In this document: in pieces, positions 11,522-23,290 of the stretch
How positions within the stretch are numbered: the stretch's first letter is position 1
Layout: each line of letters opens with the position of its first letter
NCBI GenBank assembly: GCA_963693085.1
Contig: OY856411.1
Span: forward strand, 1,348,728,050 to 1,348,792,049
DNA: 64,000 nt
Direction: 5' to 3'
Source of the DNA: Alisma plantago-aquatica
Taxonomy: Eukaryota; Streptophyta; Magnoliopsida; Alismatales; Alismataceae
Notes under the pieces: model-generated
Told to the model about the DNA's origin: nothing
Databases searched by the model: none
The model's input: the letters and a program-made list of their open reading frames with translations, nothing else
Translations under genes and position numbers: made by a program

Positions 11522-11816
11522 AATTGCGCATGCACGTAACATATAAAATTTGTTAGAAATGTGCGGGGAGATGACTCGTCCGTGAAAGGGTCCTACGGTA
11601 AAAGATGTTTGTGTTGGTTGTTTGAAAGAAGAGAATCAAGGAATCGTTTCTGTGGGATGGAGAGAGAAATATAGAATTAAAGATAATAAAAATTAATAGG
11701 AGAGTGTGATAATAAATATTTATATGAGTAAATTTTTTTGAAAAAAAGAAAGAAGTGAGTGAATCAAGGAGAACGAGAGTGCGGCATCAAATTCGTTCTT
11801 TTTATAACAGTATAGA

Positions 11817-12480
11817 TAAGAACTCCAATCGGAAGCCGAGAGCATTTATTACTCCATGACACAATTATTTTATAGATAATAAAACGGTAACGACAAGCGC
11901 ACGCCAATAAGGAAAACAGTGCCACCTGGGAAAGGGTGGGAAGGGGAAAGCAGTCTGAATTCCGAAACATGTACTGGAAATACATTATCACGTTTCCTAC
12001 ATTGGTCATAAATTTTGCAAGTTTGTCCCTACTAAACACAACATGTAAACCGCGAACTTATAGGTGTAAAGAAGAAGCCCTAGAAGATATAAAATGTGTA
12101 GAAGAAGCTTCAATAGGTATATGTAACGGAAATGCATACTGATATAATAACAGATTACATTATACGATCTATTATCTATGTGCACTGTGAAGTAGTACAA
12201 CACTACAAATTGTAAATTTACACCTACTTTGTTGTAAGAGACATGGCACACCATTCTATCGAACAAACTAAGGTTGTCGCAACAGCCTTTTGCATCCTTT
12301 CGCACCGGCTGTTGGTTTATCAGAAATTGAAAATCGTATGGTGACACGTCAAACCCGTGACACGCCCCGGAAGCGTTGGTATTCCCGGTGGTTTTGCTTT
12401 TTCCGACTCATATTGGGGGGTAGTTGAAGATTATCTCAGGTTTCTTTCTTCACATACATCTGCATTGTAGCAGGCTCAAT
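11817..12480. other. Unassigned intergenic stretch
   Basis: No ORF of note, no repeat and no element end that I can support. It separates Helitron I from the Mutator-like element. Confidence 0.5.
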
Positions 12481-12917
12481 TAATGCATTGTCATGACTTT
12501 ACAAGGTGGAATGGGGGGAAATGGAGGGAAATTGCGGGCATTCATTGGAGAACATATTGGGGAGGGAAATTTGTGCTTGCGGCCCAAGTTAGGTTGGAAA
12601 TGGAGGGAAATTTTTGGAGGAAAATTTGTACTTCCGCCCAAGTTGTTGTGCTTGCGTCCCAAGTCTTCATCCAAGCTAATGGGGGAAACGTAGCACATTC
12701 TCTTCAAACTTTCATCCAACTACATCATTAACTACTTCGTTGGATGCAAACTGCTGCATTTATTGCTAAAGTTCATTGATTTGGCATGGAGTTCGAAGAT
12801 GGTACTTTATTGCTAAAGTCCATTTATTGCTAAGTTCCCACATTTATATCATCATATTAAACAACATTTGTAGTGTTAGAGATAATACTTGTATGTTTTT
12901 AACACTATGTTCCCTCA
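12481..12917. other. Upstream region of the MULE transposase
   Basis: GGGA-rich and GGGGAAA-rich DNA (12510-12700) comparable in flavour to the GGGG-rich DNA beyond the protease gene at 24430-24520, but I could not align the two as inverted ends. ORFs here are shadows of the purine-rich tract. It probably holds the promoter and 5' leader of the transposase gene. Confidence 0.35.
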
Positions 12918-15900
12918 TTGTCGTTGGATGTTGATTTCGGAAGTGACTACGAGTTAACATACTTTGATGAAGAGGAAGAAGAGGTCGAAGCTGATTTTGA
13001 AGAACTTGAACATGGAAGTCATTGTGAAGAAATTAATGAAGATGCAGATAACCATAGTAGCGAGCAACTTGCTAATGCATTTGATCTAAATGTTCTAATA
13101 TACCAAGAAGAAGATGTACAAGAACTACCCCCTAATGATCGAGGTAAAAGATTTAAATGTTTTGTAATTCACAAAACCTTCTCCCGCGTAGTATTTTACA
13201 TTTTATTGTGAATGCACCTACTTGAGACGTCATAGCGCCTACCCGAGTGAGAAATGTGCCTAGTTTATTGATATACACGCCTTCTTTTTTGTTTGTGAAA
13301 TGTGCTTCATTTAATTAGAATTGTGCCTACTTTACTGATATATGTGCCTACCTTTTAGTTCAAGCTCCCCCCCAAAAAAATTGTGCGTAATTAAATTAGA
13401 AATGTGCGTACTCTGTAATACACATTTGACTGTAAATGCGTCTACTTAAGACGTCAATGCGCCTACTTTGGATGTCAATGTGCCTACTTTAGACGTCAAT
13501 GCACCTATTTGAGATGTGAATGTGCCTACCTGATTGATATATGCAAATGCGCCTGCTTGAGACGTCAATGCGCCTACGCCAGTGAGAAATGTGCCTAGTT
13601 TAGTGATATATGCGCCTTCTTTTTTGTTCAATGGAACACGTCTACTTAATTGTGAAATGTGCTTAATTTAATTAGAAATGCGCCTACTTAAGACATCAAT
13701 GCGCCTACTTTAACGATATATGCGCCTACCTTTTAGTTCAAGCCCCCCTCCCCCAACAAAAAAATGTGTGTAATTAAATTAGAAATGTGTGTACTCTGTA
13801 AAACACATTTTTATGTTCATGTGCCTACTTTAGACGTCAATGTGCCTACTTTAGACGTCGATGTGCCTACTTTAGACAATGCGCCTATTTGAGATGCGAA
13901 TGTGCCTACCTGATTGATATATGCGAATGCGCCTACTTGAGACGTCAATGTGCATACCTGAGTGAGAAATGTGCCTACTTTAGTGATATATGTGCCTTTT
14001 TTTGTTCAATAGAACACGTCTACTTAATTGTGAAATGTTCTTAATTTAATTAGAAATGCGCCTACTTAAGACGTCAATGCACCTACTCTACTGATATATG
14101 CGCCTACCTTTTAGTTCAAGCCCCCTACCTTTGTCATACATTTAAAATATATTTTTCTTTTTTGTAGATGCAAGTATCCCATGCGAAGGAAAGATATTTA
14201 ATTCAATCGATGAAGTCAAAGTTTTTATAGAAGGTTTGGCATATCAAATGGTTTTGGTGTCAGAGTTTTGTCTTCCGGAAAGAATAGTCATGGTGAAATA
14301 TCTAGGATGAAGATGGTTTGTGTTAAACAAGGAGTGAGTAATAGGGCCAATGATAACTTGTCATACTCCCAAAGGTGTAGTGCTAGAGAGAACTGTCCTG
14401 CTCATTTAGTTGTTCATCTAAAGAATGACAAATACATTATTGACAATTATTGTAATGATCATAACCTTGTTATGCTTGGTGAGGATCATATAATATTCTT
14501 ACCTTCCATGAGGACTGTATCCGCCATGCAGCAGAAAATGCTTTTTATTAATGACTAGGCTGGTATATCGACATCACAGTCAATGGCTGCACTTGCTATT
14601 GAAGCCGGAGGCGTTTCCAACCTAAGTTTTACAAAGACCGATGCACACAATTTTCTAAGCCGAGCTAGGAGATTAAATCTTGCGAAAGGAGATGCCAAAG
14701 CAATGCAAAAGTATTTCACAAGAATGTAGAATGTACACTCGAACTTTTTCTATGTCATGGATGTAGATGACAGAGGTGTATTAAGGAATGTTTTGTGGGC
14801 TGATTCAAGAGCACGATCTTTGTACAAGTACTTTGGTGATGTTGTCTCTTTTGACAGTACGTATCTCACTAATAAATACAAGATGCCATTTGCACCTTTC
14901 GTTGGTGTCAACCAGCATGGGCAAACCATCTTGCTTGGTTGTGGGCTTTTATGTGAAGAGACAACTCAGAATTTTGTATGGCTATTCAAAACCTGGTTGT
15001 TATGTATGGAAGGTGTGCATCTAAAAGGCATAATTATAGACCAAGCACAACCAACTATTAATGTTGTAGCTGAAGTATTCCCCAATAGTAAACATAGATT
15101 GTGTTTGTGGCATATAATGAAGAAGTTACCCCAAAAGTTTGAGAATTCTGAAGGAGCTAGAAAAGCTATTAAAGGAGATGTGTATGACTCTGTTACGCAT
15201 GTTGATTTTGAAGCCAGGTGGGCTGAATTGGTAAGAGTCCACAATTTACAGCAAAATAGATGGGTTCAACGGATGTACCCTATCTGTGAGATGTGGGTGC
15301 CATGCTATGTCAAAATATCATTTTGGGCTGGAATGTCTACAACACAAAGGAGTGAATCAATAAATGCATTTTTCAAAGGATATTTCAAAGAGAGAACCTC
15401 ACTTGAGGAATTTTTTCAACAATTTGAACTTGTTGTAAGTGCCAAGTTCAAGAAAGAAGTTGAAGCAGACTATGAATGTATTCACAAAAATCCAGTTATG
15501 CGAACTTCATTTGAAATGGAGGGACAAAGTGCTAAATGGTATACTCTGGAAATCTTGAAGAAATTTCAAAGAGAGCTACAGGGACTTATGTACTGTAACA
15601 CAACTAAAACATACTCATCTGGGCCATATGCTTTCTTTGAAGTATTGGAAAAGAAAATGATACTTGTTGATAGCAATTGTTTTTGCCACAGACTAAGTCT
15701 TTTAGTGTTGTCTTTAACACTCAACTCCAGGGAGATATTTTCCATTGTTTGATGTTTGAATCATCAGGCATTGTATGTAGACACATGTTTGCAGTATATA
15801 TCTTCTTAGGAATTGACAAATTGAATGAGAAGTACCACTTGATTGATAGATGGAGGAAAGATGTGAAGTGAATTGTAACCAAACCTGATACCACCGAATC

Positions 15901-16284
15901 TGTTGACTATTCTAACTCTGTCAATCAGTATAATGTTGTTATACAAAACGTTGAGTTGTTAGCTGAATCAGCTGCCATTTCTAAAGAAAAATTTGATGAA
16001 ATTATGAGAGGTTTGGACAAAGTAAAAAGGGATGTTGGTCTAGCAGACACTATAAGTAATGCCAAGTGAATACAAATTTTGTGTAGTTGATTTACAACTA
16101 TCATTTTTACATTATAATAAACAAGTATCGTATTTTCCTCCAGGTTGATGAACCACATATTGATAGGTGCATCAAAAATTCAAATATGGCCAGTCAAGTT
16201 GGTCGTCCATGTAAGAGAAGGTCTAGTCTTTTGAAGAAAGAATGCATAAAACACAGAAACGTCAAAGCAAGTAGCATATTATGA
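12918..16284 (+). pseudogene. FAR1/FHY3-like MULE transposase pseudogene (mudrA-type)
   Basis: Exon 1 (about 12918-13143) codes an acidic N-terminus (runs of E and D). A GT donor at 13144 and the acceptor TTTTTTGTAG at 14167 join it in phase to exon 2, which begins the FAR1 DNA-binding region (CEGKIF, then GFGVRVL and VCVKQG). The transposase core follows: NFFYVMDVDDRG, SFDSTYLTNKYKMPFAPFVG, then IIDQ and LCLWHIMKKLPQKF, which give the DDE aspartates. Next comes a SWIM-like zinc finger (about 15740-15795) and, after an apparent intron with AG at 16143, a basic tail (GRPCKRR). Breaks are a one-base loss near 14250, TAG at 14556 and 14728, a frameshift near 15690 and TGA at 15869. The start codon is unclear. 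Confidence 0.85.
13205..14135 (+). repeat. Minisatellite block 1 (TGCGCCTACTT type) inside transposase intron 1
   Basis: Repeats of about 20-30 bases share the core TGYRCCTACTT, alternating with AGACGTCAA, GATATA and GAAATG spacers. A longer unit recurs: the text from about 13255-13400 is repeated in altered form at 13585-13800 and 13975-14125, each ending in CCTTTTAGTTCAAGC and a C-run. The whole block sits between the in-phase splice sites at 13144 and 14167, so it is intronic and in sense with the transposase. Confidence 0.9.
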
Positions 16285-16600
16285 AAAATACAGAGAGTTT
16301 TTTGAGATAGATAGACAATGATAGTCTTTTGAGATAGATAGACAGTGATAGCTCAACCACATACACTTAAAGATAGATATATATTATAGTAAAGAAAGAT
16401 TATACTTAAGAGATATATAGTGATAGCTCACTAACTTACAGTGCAAACAGTAGAAACATATTTTCGTATGTGATGCCATTTTGTAATTTGTAACTAAATC
16501 TGATCATAAAAGTTTATATTGTAGATCATTTGTTTCTTATGTGGTGCCATTTTGTATTTTCACATATTTTTCTTGTTCAAATATTTACGCTCATTGAGTA
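16285..16600. other. 3' flank of the transposase gene
   Basis: AT-rich, with a repeated ~35-base phrase (GATAGATAGACA-TGATAG, about 16305-16360) and later variants. The expected 3' UTR and polyadenylation region; nothing else is seen. Confidence 0.4.
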
Positions 16601-17590
16601 CTAAAGTAGTTGCGTTGACACATTCAACAGTCAAGTAGGCACATCTACATTTGTAAGAAAGTGCATGTCTAATTCAAGTAGGTGCATTTTCATTAAAAGT
16701 AGGCGCATTGAGCACTCATGTCGGCGTGTGTGTCACTCAAGTGGGCGTGTTCACAATACAAGTGGGCGCACTCATTAGTGAAGTAGGCGCACTCAGCAGT
16801 CAAGTAGGAGCATTCATCGGTCAAGTAGGCACATCTAGCATTAAATAGGCGCATTCAACATGAAAGTAGGCATGTTTACTAGTGCATCTACATTGCAAGT
16901 AGGCACATTCACCTCAAAAGTAAGCATGTAAAAATAGGCACATTTAGAATTTAGCATGTGTCACTCAAGTAAACGCATTGAGCACCAAAGTAGGCACGTA
17001 CACATGTATAAGTAGGCGCATCTACATTGCAAGAAGGCACATGTATAACTAAAGTCGGCGCATTCATATTAAAAGTAGGCCCATTCCACGGTCAAATAGG
17101 CGCATTCATCGGTCAAGTAGGTGCATCTAGTATTAATAATAGGCGCATTTAGCATTAAAGTAAGCACGTTTACAAGGCGCATCTACATTGCAAGTAGGCG
17201 TATTCACCTCAAAAGTAGGCGTGTATAGCATAAAAGTAGGCTCATTTAGAATTTAGCACGTGTCACTCAAGTACGCGCATTGAGCACCAAAGTAGGCGCA
17301 TACACATGTATAAGTAGGCACTTTCAGGAGTCAAATAGGTGCATCTACATTGCAACAAGGTGCATGTACAAGTAAAGTAGGCAAATAGGCCCATTCAGTA
17401 GTCAAATAGGCGCATTCAACGGTCAAGTAGGTGCATCTAGCATTAAATAGGCACATTTAGCATTAAAGTAGGTGTGTTTACATTCCAAGTAGGCGCATAT
17501 ACATTAAATGAGGCTGGTTAAATGCACAACTACAAATTAGGTGCATTGCCAAAGTTAGGCTTACAAAATATGTTACATTTAGGCGCATCT
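16600..17590 (-). repeat. Minisatellite block 2, inverted, between the two MULE genes
   Basis: The plus strand reads AAGTAGGCGCA and variants (GGCACA, GGTGCA) about every 20-25 bases, so the core TGCGCCTACTT is on the minus strand. A larger unit of about 330 bases is also visible: the phrases around 16885-17060 (GCAAGTAGGCACATTCACCTC, then TTTAGAATTTAGCA) recur at about 17190-17345. The block ends just before the stop codon of the protease gene and has the sense of that gene. Confidence 0.9.
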
Positions 17591-17616
17591 GCTAAATGTT
17601 TACATGAAAGTTAGGC

Positions 17617-18307
17617 TCATTCATCATTCCCATTGAGTATACTACATTTGTCTTTCAATATCTGTATTGCAAATGTCCCTCTCATCTTGTGGATAGTGTT
17701 TTCTGTAGTTTGATCACCAACAATGTCCTCACCATCCATTATTATTTTTATCCAATGAAGCGTGAAAATACCACAGTCATTGCTATGTGCTGGCTGTTGT
17801 GGATAGTTCCTGTAGTACTGGACTTTCCAATCTTTGACATTGTGGTCCAAACTGGTGCTAAAAGTATCTTTCAACCACTTTGCCTTCAAACAAATAATTC
17901 AAATGTCAGATTGCAAGTAATAGGCACATTAGGCGCACTACAACAAGATGTAGGCACATTACAGCAAGATGTAGTTGCATTACCGAAATTCGTAGGCGCA
18001 ATACTACTTACTATTTGACATGCCAACTTCTCATGCACGTTCTTTGGTAGATGTAGCATTGCTCTTTTCTTTGCCAACGTGATAAGGATGCACTGTTGTA
18101 ATGAATTATAAGCTTTTCTTTCATGCGAATCTCTATCAAATGCCAATGCCAATTAGAGTGAAGCACCATAATTAGTTTTTCTTTGCATTTTATCTCATCC
18201 ATTCTTCTCTTGAAGTACATGTTTATGTAATCTTCATGAGAACTAACTATTGCACGACACATGTTAACATGAAATATGAGAGGTATAGGAGGATCTTCAG
18301 TTGGCAC
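17617..18307 (-). pseudogene. C48 catalytic domain: two exons around a short repeat-bearing intron
   Basis: The upstream exon (about 18307-18022) ends CAAATA with GTAAGT. The next exon (about 17886-17617) begins after a T-rich tract ending GAAG and runs WLKDTFSTSLDHNVKDW through QQPAHSNDCGIFTLHW to the stop at 17617. The ~135-base intron contains GCGCCTAC and GTGCCTAC units, so the minisatellite core is here too. His and Cys of the triad are visible, and the family-typical QxxxxDCG context is kept. Confidence 0.75.
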
Positions 18308-18719
18308 ATAATTTTTCTAAAAGATATGAATGATGGATTGTATGTACTACATACACCAAAAAAATAATGAATTGTTAGTAATGCTTATTTCAGATTTGAC
18401 ATATACAAGTGTAGTTTCATGTTAACATAGTTAATTTCTTAGCATTTCAGATACTAGCCCCTGATATTGTAGTGTTGGAAAGAAGTCGTCCGACATCACT
18501 CCAACATCTGCATACGACCATAGTGGTTTACCGATAGTATAATTTGATAATATCTATTGTAGAAACTTTTGATCTTCATCATCAAGGTGTTCTATTGATG
18601 TTTTATCTATCTTGATTTGAAGACGAGTTACTGATTTGCCCATCATTATTGATGAATCTTCTTATATTTGAATAGGTATGATCGGTTCACTTTGTGAATT
18701 GTATTGCACTAATCCTTCC

Positions 18720-19370
18720 AATAGGGTAATATCCATGGTGCTTGGACTGGGATTATCAGCTGACTTGCCGCATCCTGCTTCATAAAGGCACACATACGAA
18801 GTGTAAAAAAGCACCACAAGTGAAATATAACTAGGCGCACACCAAGTGAAATATAACTAGGTGCACAGAAATAACTGTTGTTTTAACAAATTTTTCTTAA
18901 TGTTGTGGATATTCAGGTGATGGCTGGAGACTTTCTCCTTGATCTAAAATAGTGATATCTATTCCTGACGATGACTTATGGGGTGAATTTGCACATTCTG
19001 TTTCATAACATTGGCATTGAATTTTACAATATACGATTGTCGCACATAAAATACAATATTACGCATTGCAAATGTAACTAGGTAAAAATTTCTTCATTTT
19101 TTTTGGATTCTGGTGACAGTAGGTGATTTTCTCCTTGATGCTTTTCATTATGATTTGGAGACTCTCCATTCCCTTGATGTAACAGAGCGATATCTGTTGT
19201 AGTTGGCATATGGGGTGACTTGCCACATTCTGTTGCATAAAATTGACATTCAAATTTAAAATAAGCACACATATTAATTGCAAATAGGCACACATTAATT
19301 GCAAATAGGCACACAAATTAAAAAAAGGCACATAGATATACCTGATGTTTCATTATCTTTTACTTCTTAC
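18720..19370 (-). other. Introns and short exon-like pieces of the protease gene with scattered repeat units
   Basis: Sequences CAAGTGAAATATAACTAGGCGCACAC (in two pieces at about 18810-18865), and TTAATTGCAAATAGGCACACA (about 19270-19315, tandem), show the same GGCGCA/GGCACA core at low copy. Phrases with GATATCTGTTGTAGTTGGCATATGGGGTGA and GATATCTATTCCTGACGATGACTTATGGGGTGA suggest a duplicated exon-like module at 18710-18780, 18945-19010 and 19185-19240. Confidence 0.5.
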
Positions 19371-19896
19371 GATGGCTGCGGAGGAGATTCTTCATTCCAT
19401 ATGTATATCTTCCGCTTGTTTTTCTCTCCATGGTTGGTAATGTCCTCTACAAATGGTTGTGAGTAGTCAATCTCTGCAATCCTGTGCTCCAACACTATTT
19501 TGGCAGTGTGCAGCTCATCACAATAGTCGTGAAGTTCATCGAGATCAGTTTGCATCTTCAAAACCATTTTTTGTACTATTTTTCTTTGTGCTCCGCGATA
19601 CATTTTTCTATCAGTAGTTCATTCTTCAGTGATGCAATCTCAGAAAGTAGGCTTTGGATTTGGTTATTAGCCTCTGATGCATCTTCACAAACCTGTTTTG
19701 AACTTTTTGAAGTTGGCTGCCCTAAGTGTTGTTCAAATGTCACAATTGTGGACTTCTGTAAATTTTTAGTCATCATTGTAGCTAGTTGTATATTCTTTTT
19801 TTGTAGTATGGCTGAAAGCCGCATCTTGTATGAACATTTGTTGATGATCAGAACTTCGTCAGGGTAATCTTTTGGAATGAACTTCAACATCTCCAA
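19367..19896 (-). pseudogene. Coiled-coil segment of the protease gene
   Basis: Two overlapping frames (19896-19576, then 19603-19367) give a Gln/Glu/Lys/Leu-rich stretch with heptad-like leucines and isoleucines (QIQSLLSEIASLKNELL; MQTDLDELHDYCDELH) joined across a frameshift or short intron near 19590. Coiled coils before the protease domain are common in plant transposon-borne Ulp1-like proteins. The function is unknown. Confidence 0.55.
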
Positions 19897-20379
19897 AAGC
19901 CAAGGCTGCGAAAAAAGTTTTCACATCATAATTCACAACAGTTCAAATTATCAAGCACATTCATAAGAGTTAAAACTGAACATTGAATATTACCGTTAGG
20001 ATGAGTGTGCATCCTTTCATATATCCTCCTCCATCCTTCTACACTTTCAAAAACTCAAATCCTTGAAAAAGAAGTTCTTACACAGCAACGACCCAATCAT
20101 AATCATTTATATGATCCAAATCTTCAGCATAAGGATATAGATCGTTATGATTTGACTCGATCCACTAGGGAACAGGAAGTGGCCAAACAATGCCACTGAC
20201 AACAACTTAACTTTGTCCCTTTGCAACTCTTCATTATTAGCTTGAAGGGTGGTGAACTTCTCTACAATTGTGGGTAGTCTTAGATCACCGCCATCAAAAA
20301 GCTTTTGACGTATGTATGAAGTTGGTGCTTTATTCAGGAACCTTTTAAAATGGATCCTTCAAGCTGAAATATTAGGCGC

Positions 20380-23290
20380 CATTGAAGTAAGTTAGCAAAC
20401 TATTTAGGTATATGTGCCTACTTCTAATGTATGTGCCTACTTCTAATGTATCTGAGCCTACTTCTAATGTGAATGAGCCTACTTCTAATGTATATGTGCC
20501 TACTTCCTACTTTTAAAGTGCCTACATCGTCTAATGCATATGCGCCTACTTCTAATGTGAATGTGCCTAGTTGCGCCTACTTCTAATCTATATGCGGTTA
20601 CTTCTAATTTATATGCACCTTCTTGTAATGTGAATGTGCCTACTTGAGCGTGAATGCACCTACTTGAGTGATACCTTGCATGGATGGATGTGCCTATTTA
20701 TATATGCACATATGCACATACTTCTAATGTATATGTGAATGTGCCTAATGTTGTGTAATGTGGATTCACGTACTATATGCGCCTACTTGTAACATGAATG
20801 CACCTACTTGAGTGATACCCTGCATGGATGGATGCACCTATTTGTGGTTGAATGTATATGCGCATACTTCTAATGTATATGTGCCTACTTCTGATGTGAA
20901 ATGTGCCTACTTCTAATGTATATGCCCCTACTTCTAATGCGCCTACTTGGGCCTGGATCGATGCACCTACTTAATGTAAATGTGCCTACTTCTAGTATGA
21001 AATACGCCTACTTCTAGTATGAGATGCACCTACTGTTGTCTAATGTGGATTCACATATTGTTGAGTCATGTAAATGCCCCTACTTGTAACGTGAATGCGC
21101 CTACTTGATTGTGAATGCACCTACTTAAGATGAGTATGCACCTACTTTAGTTAAACCTGGATGGATGCATGCGTCTACTTGCGCGTGAATGGGCCTGGAT
21201 TGATGTGCCTACTTAATGCATATGCACCTACTTCTAATTTGAATGCACCTACTTCTACAATGAAATGTGCCTATTGTTATCTAATGTGGATTCGTGTAAT
21301 GTTGAGTAATGTAAATGCCCTTACTTGCGCCTACTTCTAATCTATATGCGCCTACTTCTGATGTGAAATGTGGCTACTTCTAATGTATATGAATGCACCT
21401 ATTTGTGATTGAATGCATATGCGCATACTTCTGATGTGAAATGCGCCTACTTCTAATGTTAAATGCGCCTACTTCTAATGTATATGCCCCTACTTCTAAT
21501 GCGCCTACTTGGGCCTGGATCGATGTGCCTACTTAATGTAAATGCGCCTACTTCTAGTATGAGATACGCCTACTTCTAGTATGAAATGCGCATACTTGAG
21601 TGATACCCTGCATGGATGGATGCGCCTATTTGTGGTTGAATGTATATGCACATACTTCTAATGTATATGCGCCTACTTCTGATGTGAAATGTGCCTACTT
21701 ATAATGTATATGCCCCTACTTCTAATGAGCCTACTTGGGCCTGGATCGATGCGCCTAATTAATGTAAATGCACCTACTTCTAGTATGAAATATGCCTACT
21801 TCTAGTATGAAATGTGCCTACTATTGTCTAATGTGGATTCACGTACCGTTGAGTCCTGTAAATGCCCCTACTTGTAACATGAATGCACCTACTTGATCAT
21901 GAATGCGCCTACTTAAGATGAGTATGCACCTACTTTAGTTATACCTGCATGGATACATGCGTCTACTTATGCGTGAATGGGCCTAGATCGATGTGCCTAC
22001 TTAATGCATATGCACCTACTTCTAATTTGAATGCGCCCACTTTTACAATGAAATGTGCCTACTGTTGTCTAATGTGGATTTGCATAATGTTGAGTAATGT
22101 AAATGCCCCTACTTGCGCCTACTTCTAATCTATATGTGCCTACTTCTGATGTGAAATGGGGCTACTTCTAATCTATATGTGCCTACTTGTAGCGTGAATG
22201 CACCTATTTGTGATTGAATGTATATGCACATACTTCTAATGTATATGCACCTACTTCTGATGTGAAATGCACCTACTTCTAATGTATATGCCCCTACTTC
22301 TAATGCGCCTACTTGGGACTGGATCGATGCACCTACTTAATGTAAATGCGCCTACTTCTAGTATGAAATGCGCCTACTTCTAGTATGAAATGTGCCTACT
22401 TGAGTGATACCCTTCATGGATGGATGCGCCTATTTGAGGTTGAACGTATATGCACATACTTCTAATGTATATGCGCCTACTTCTGATGTGAAATGCACCT
22501 ACTTCTAATGTATATGCCCCTACTTTTAATGCGCCTACTTGGGCCTGGATCGATGCGCCTACTTAATGTAACTGTGCCTACTTCTAGTATGAAATATGCT
22601 TACTTCTAGTATGAAATGTGCCTACTGTTGTCTAATGTGGATTCACGTACTGTTGAGTCATGTAAATGCCCCTCCTTGTAATGTGAATGCGCCTACTTGA
22701 TCGTGAATGTACCTACTTAAGATGAGTATGCGCCTACTTTAGTTAAACCTGCATGGATGCATCCGTTTACTTGCGCGTGAATGGGCCTGGATCGATGTGC
22801 CTTCTTAATGCATATGCGCCTACTTCTAATTTGAATGTGCCTACTTCTACAATGAAATGCGCCTACTATTGTCTAATGTGGATTCACGTACTGTTGAGTA
22901 ATGTAAATGCCCCTACTTGCGCCTACTTCTAATCTATATGCGCGCCTACATGTAGCATGAATGTGCCTATTTGTGATTGAATGTATATGTGCATACTTCT
23001 AATGTATATGCGCCTACTTCTGATGTGAAATGCGCCTACTTATAATGTATATGCCCCTACTTCTAATGCGCCTACTTGGGCCTGGATTGATGCGCCTACT
23101 TCTAGTATGAAATGCGCCTACTATTGTCTAATGTGGATTCACATAGTGTTGAATGCACCTACTGTTGTCTAATGTAAATGCCCCTACTTGTAACGTGAAT
23201 GCGCCTACTTGATCATGAATGCTCCTACTTAAGATGAGAATGCACCTAATGTAGTTACAAATGAGCCTAATTTAGTCACTAATGTGCCTA
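20380..23290 (+). repeat. Minisatellite block 3 with ~795-bp higher-order repeat, in a protease-gene intron
   Basis: About 2.9 kb of units close to 18-22 bases, core TGYRCCTACTT followed by CTAATGTATA, CTAGTATGAAA or CTGATGTGAAA. Landmarks recur at a near-constant distance: CATGGATGGATG with CCTATTTG at about 20820, 21610 and 22415; TGTCTAATGTGGATTCAC at about 21035, 21825 and 22630. That gives a higher-order period near 790-800 bases, about 3.5 copies. The core is on the plus strand, antisense to the protease gene that hosts it and opposite to block 2. Confidence 0.9.

Larger units (their letters stand above)
7493..11816 (-). mobile_element. Non-autonomous Helitron I (minus orientation)
   Basis: On the minus strand the element starts TCTATACTGTTATAAAAAG (ending at 11816 on the plus strand) and finishes with a GC-rich hairpin, eight bases and CTAG (7493). 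The flanks are A at 7492 and T at 11817, as expected for Helitron insertion between A and T without target duplication. No Rep or helicase is inside. It carries exon-like captured pieces (one at 9427-9539), GC-rich sequence at 10.0-11.3 kb and two inverted-repeat elements. A second possible 5' end lies at 11521; see that entry. Confidence 0.65.

Noticed and set aside
13446..13631. Minus-strand ORF with repeated VGALTSKVGTLTS-like peptide
   Set aside because: It is a translation of the minisatellite in intron 1 of the transposase; the repeat explains the open frame.
13205..23290. CRISPR-like regular array of short repeats
   Set aside because: The units are degenerate tandem repeats without unique spacers, in plant intronic sequence.
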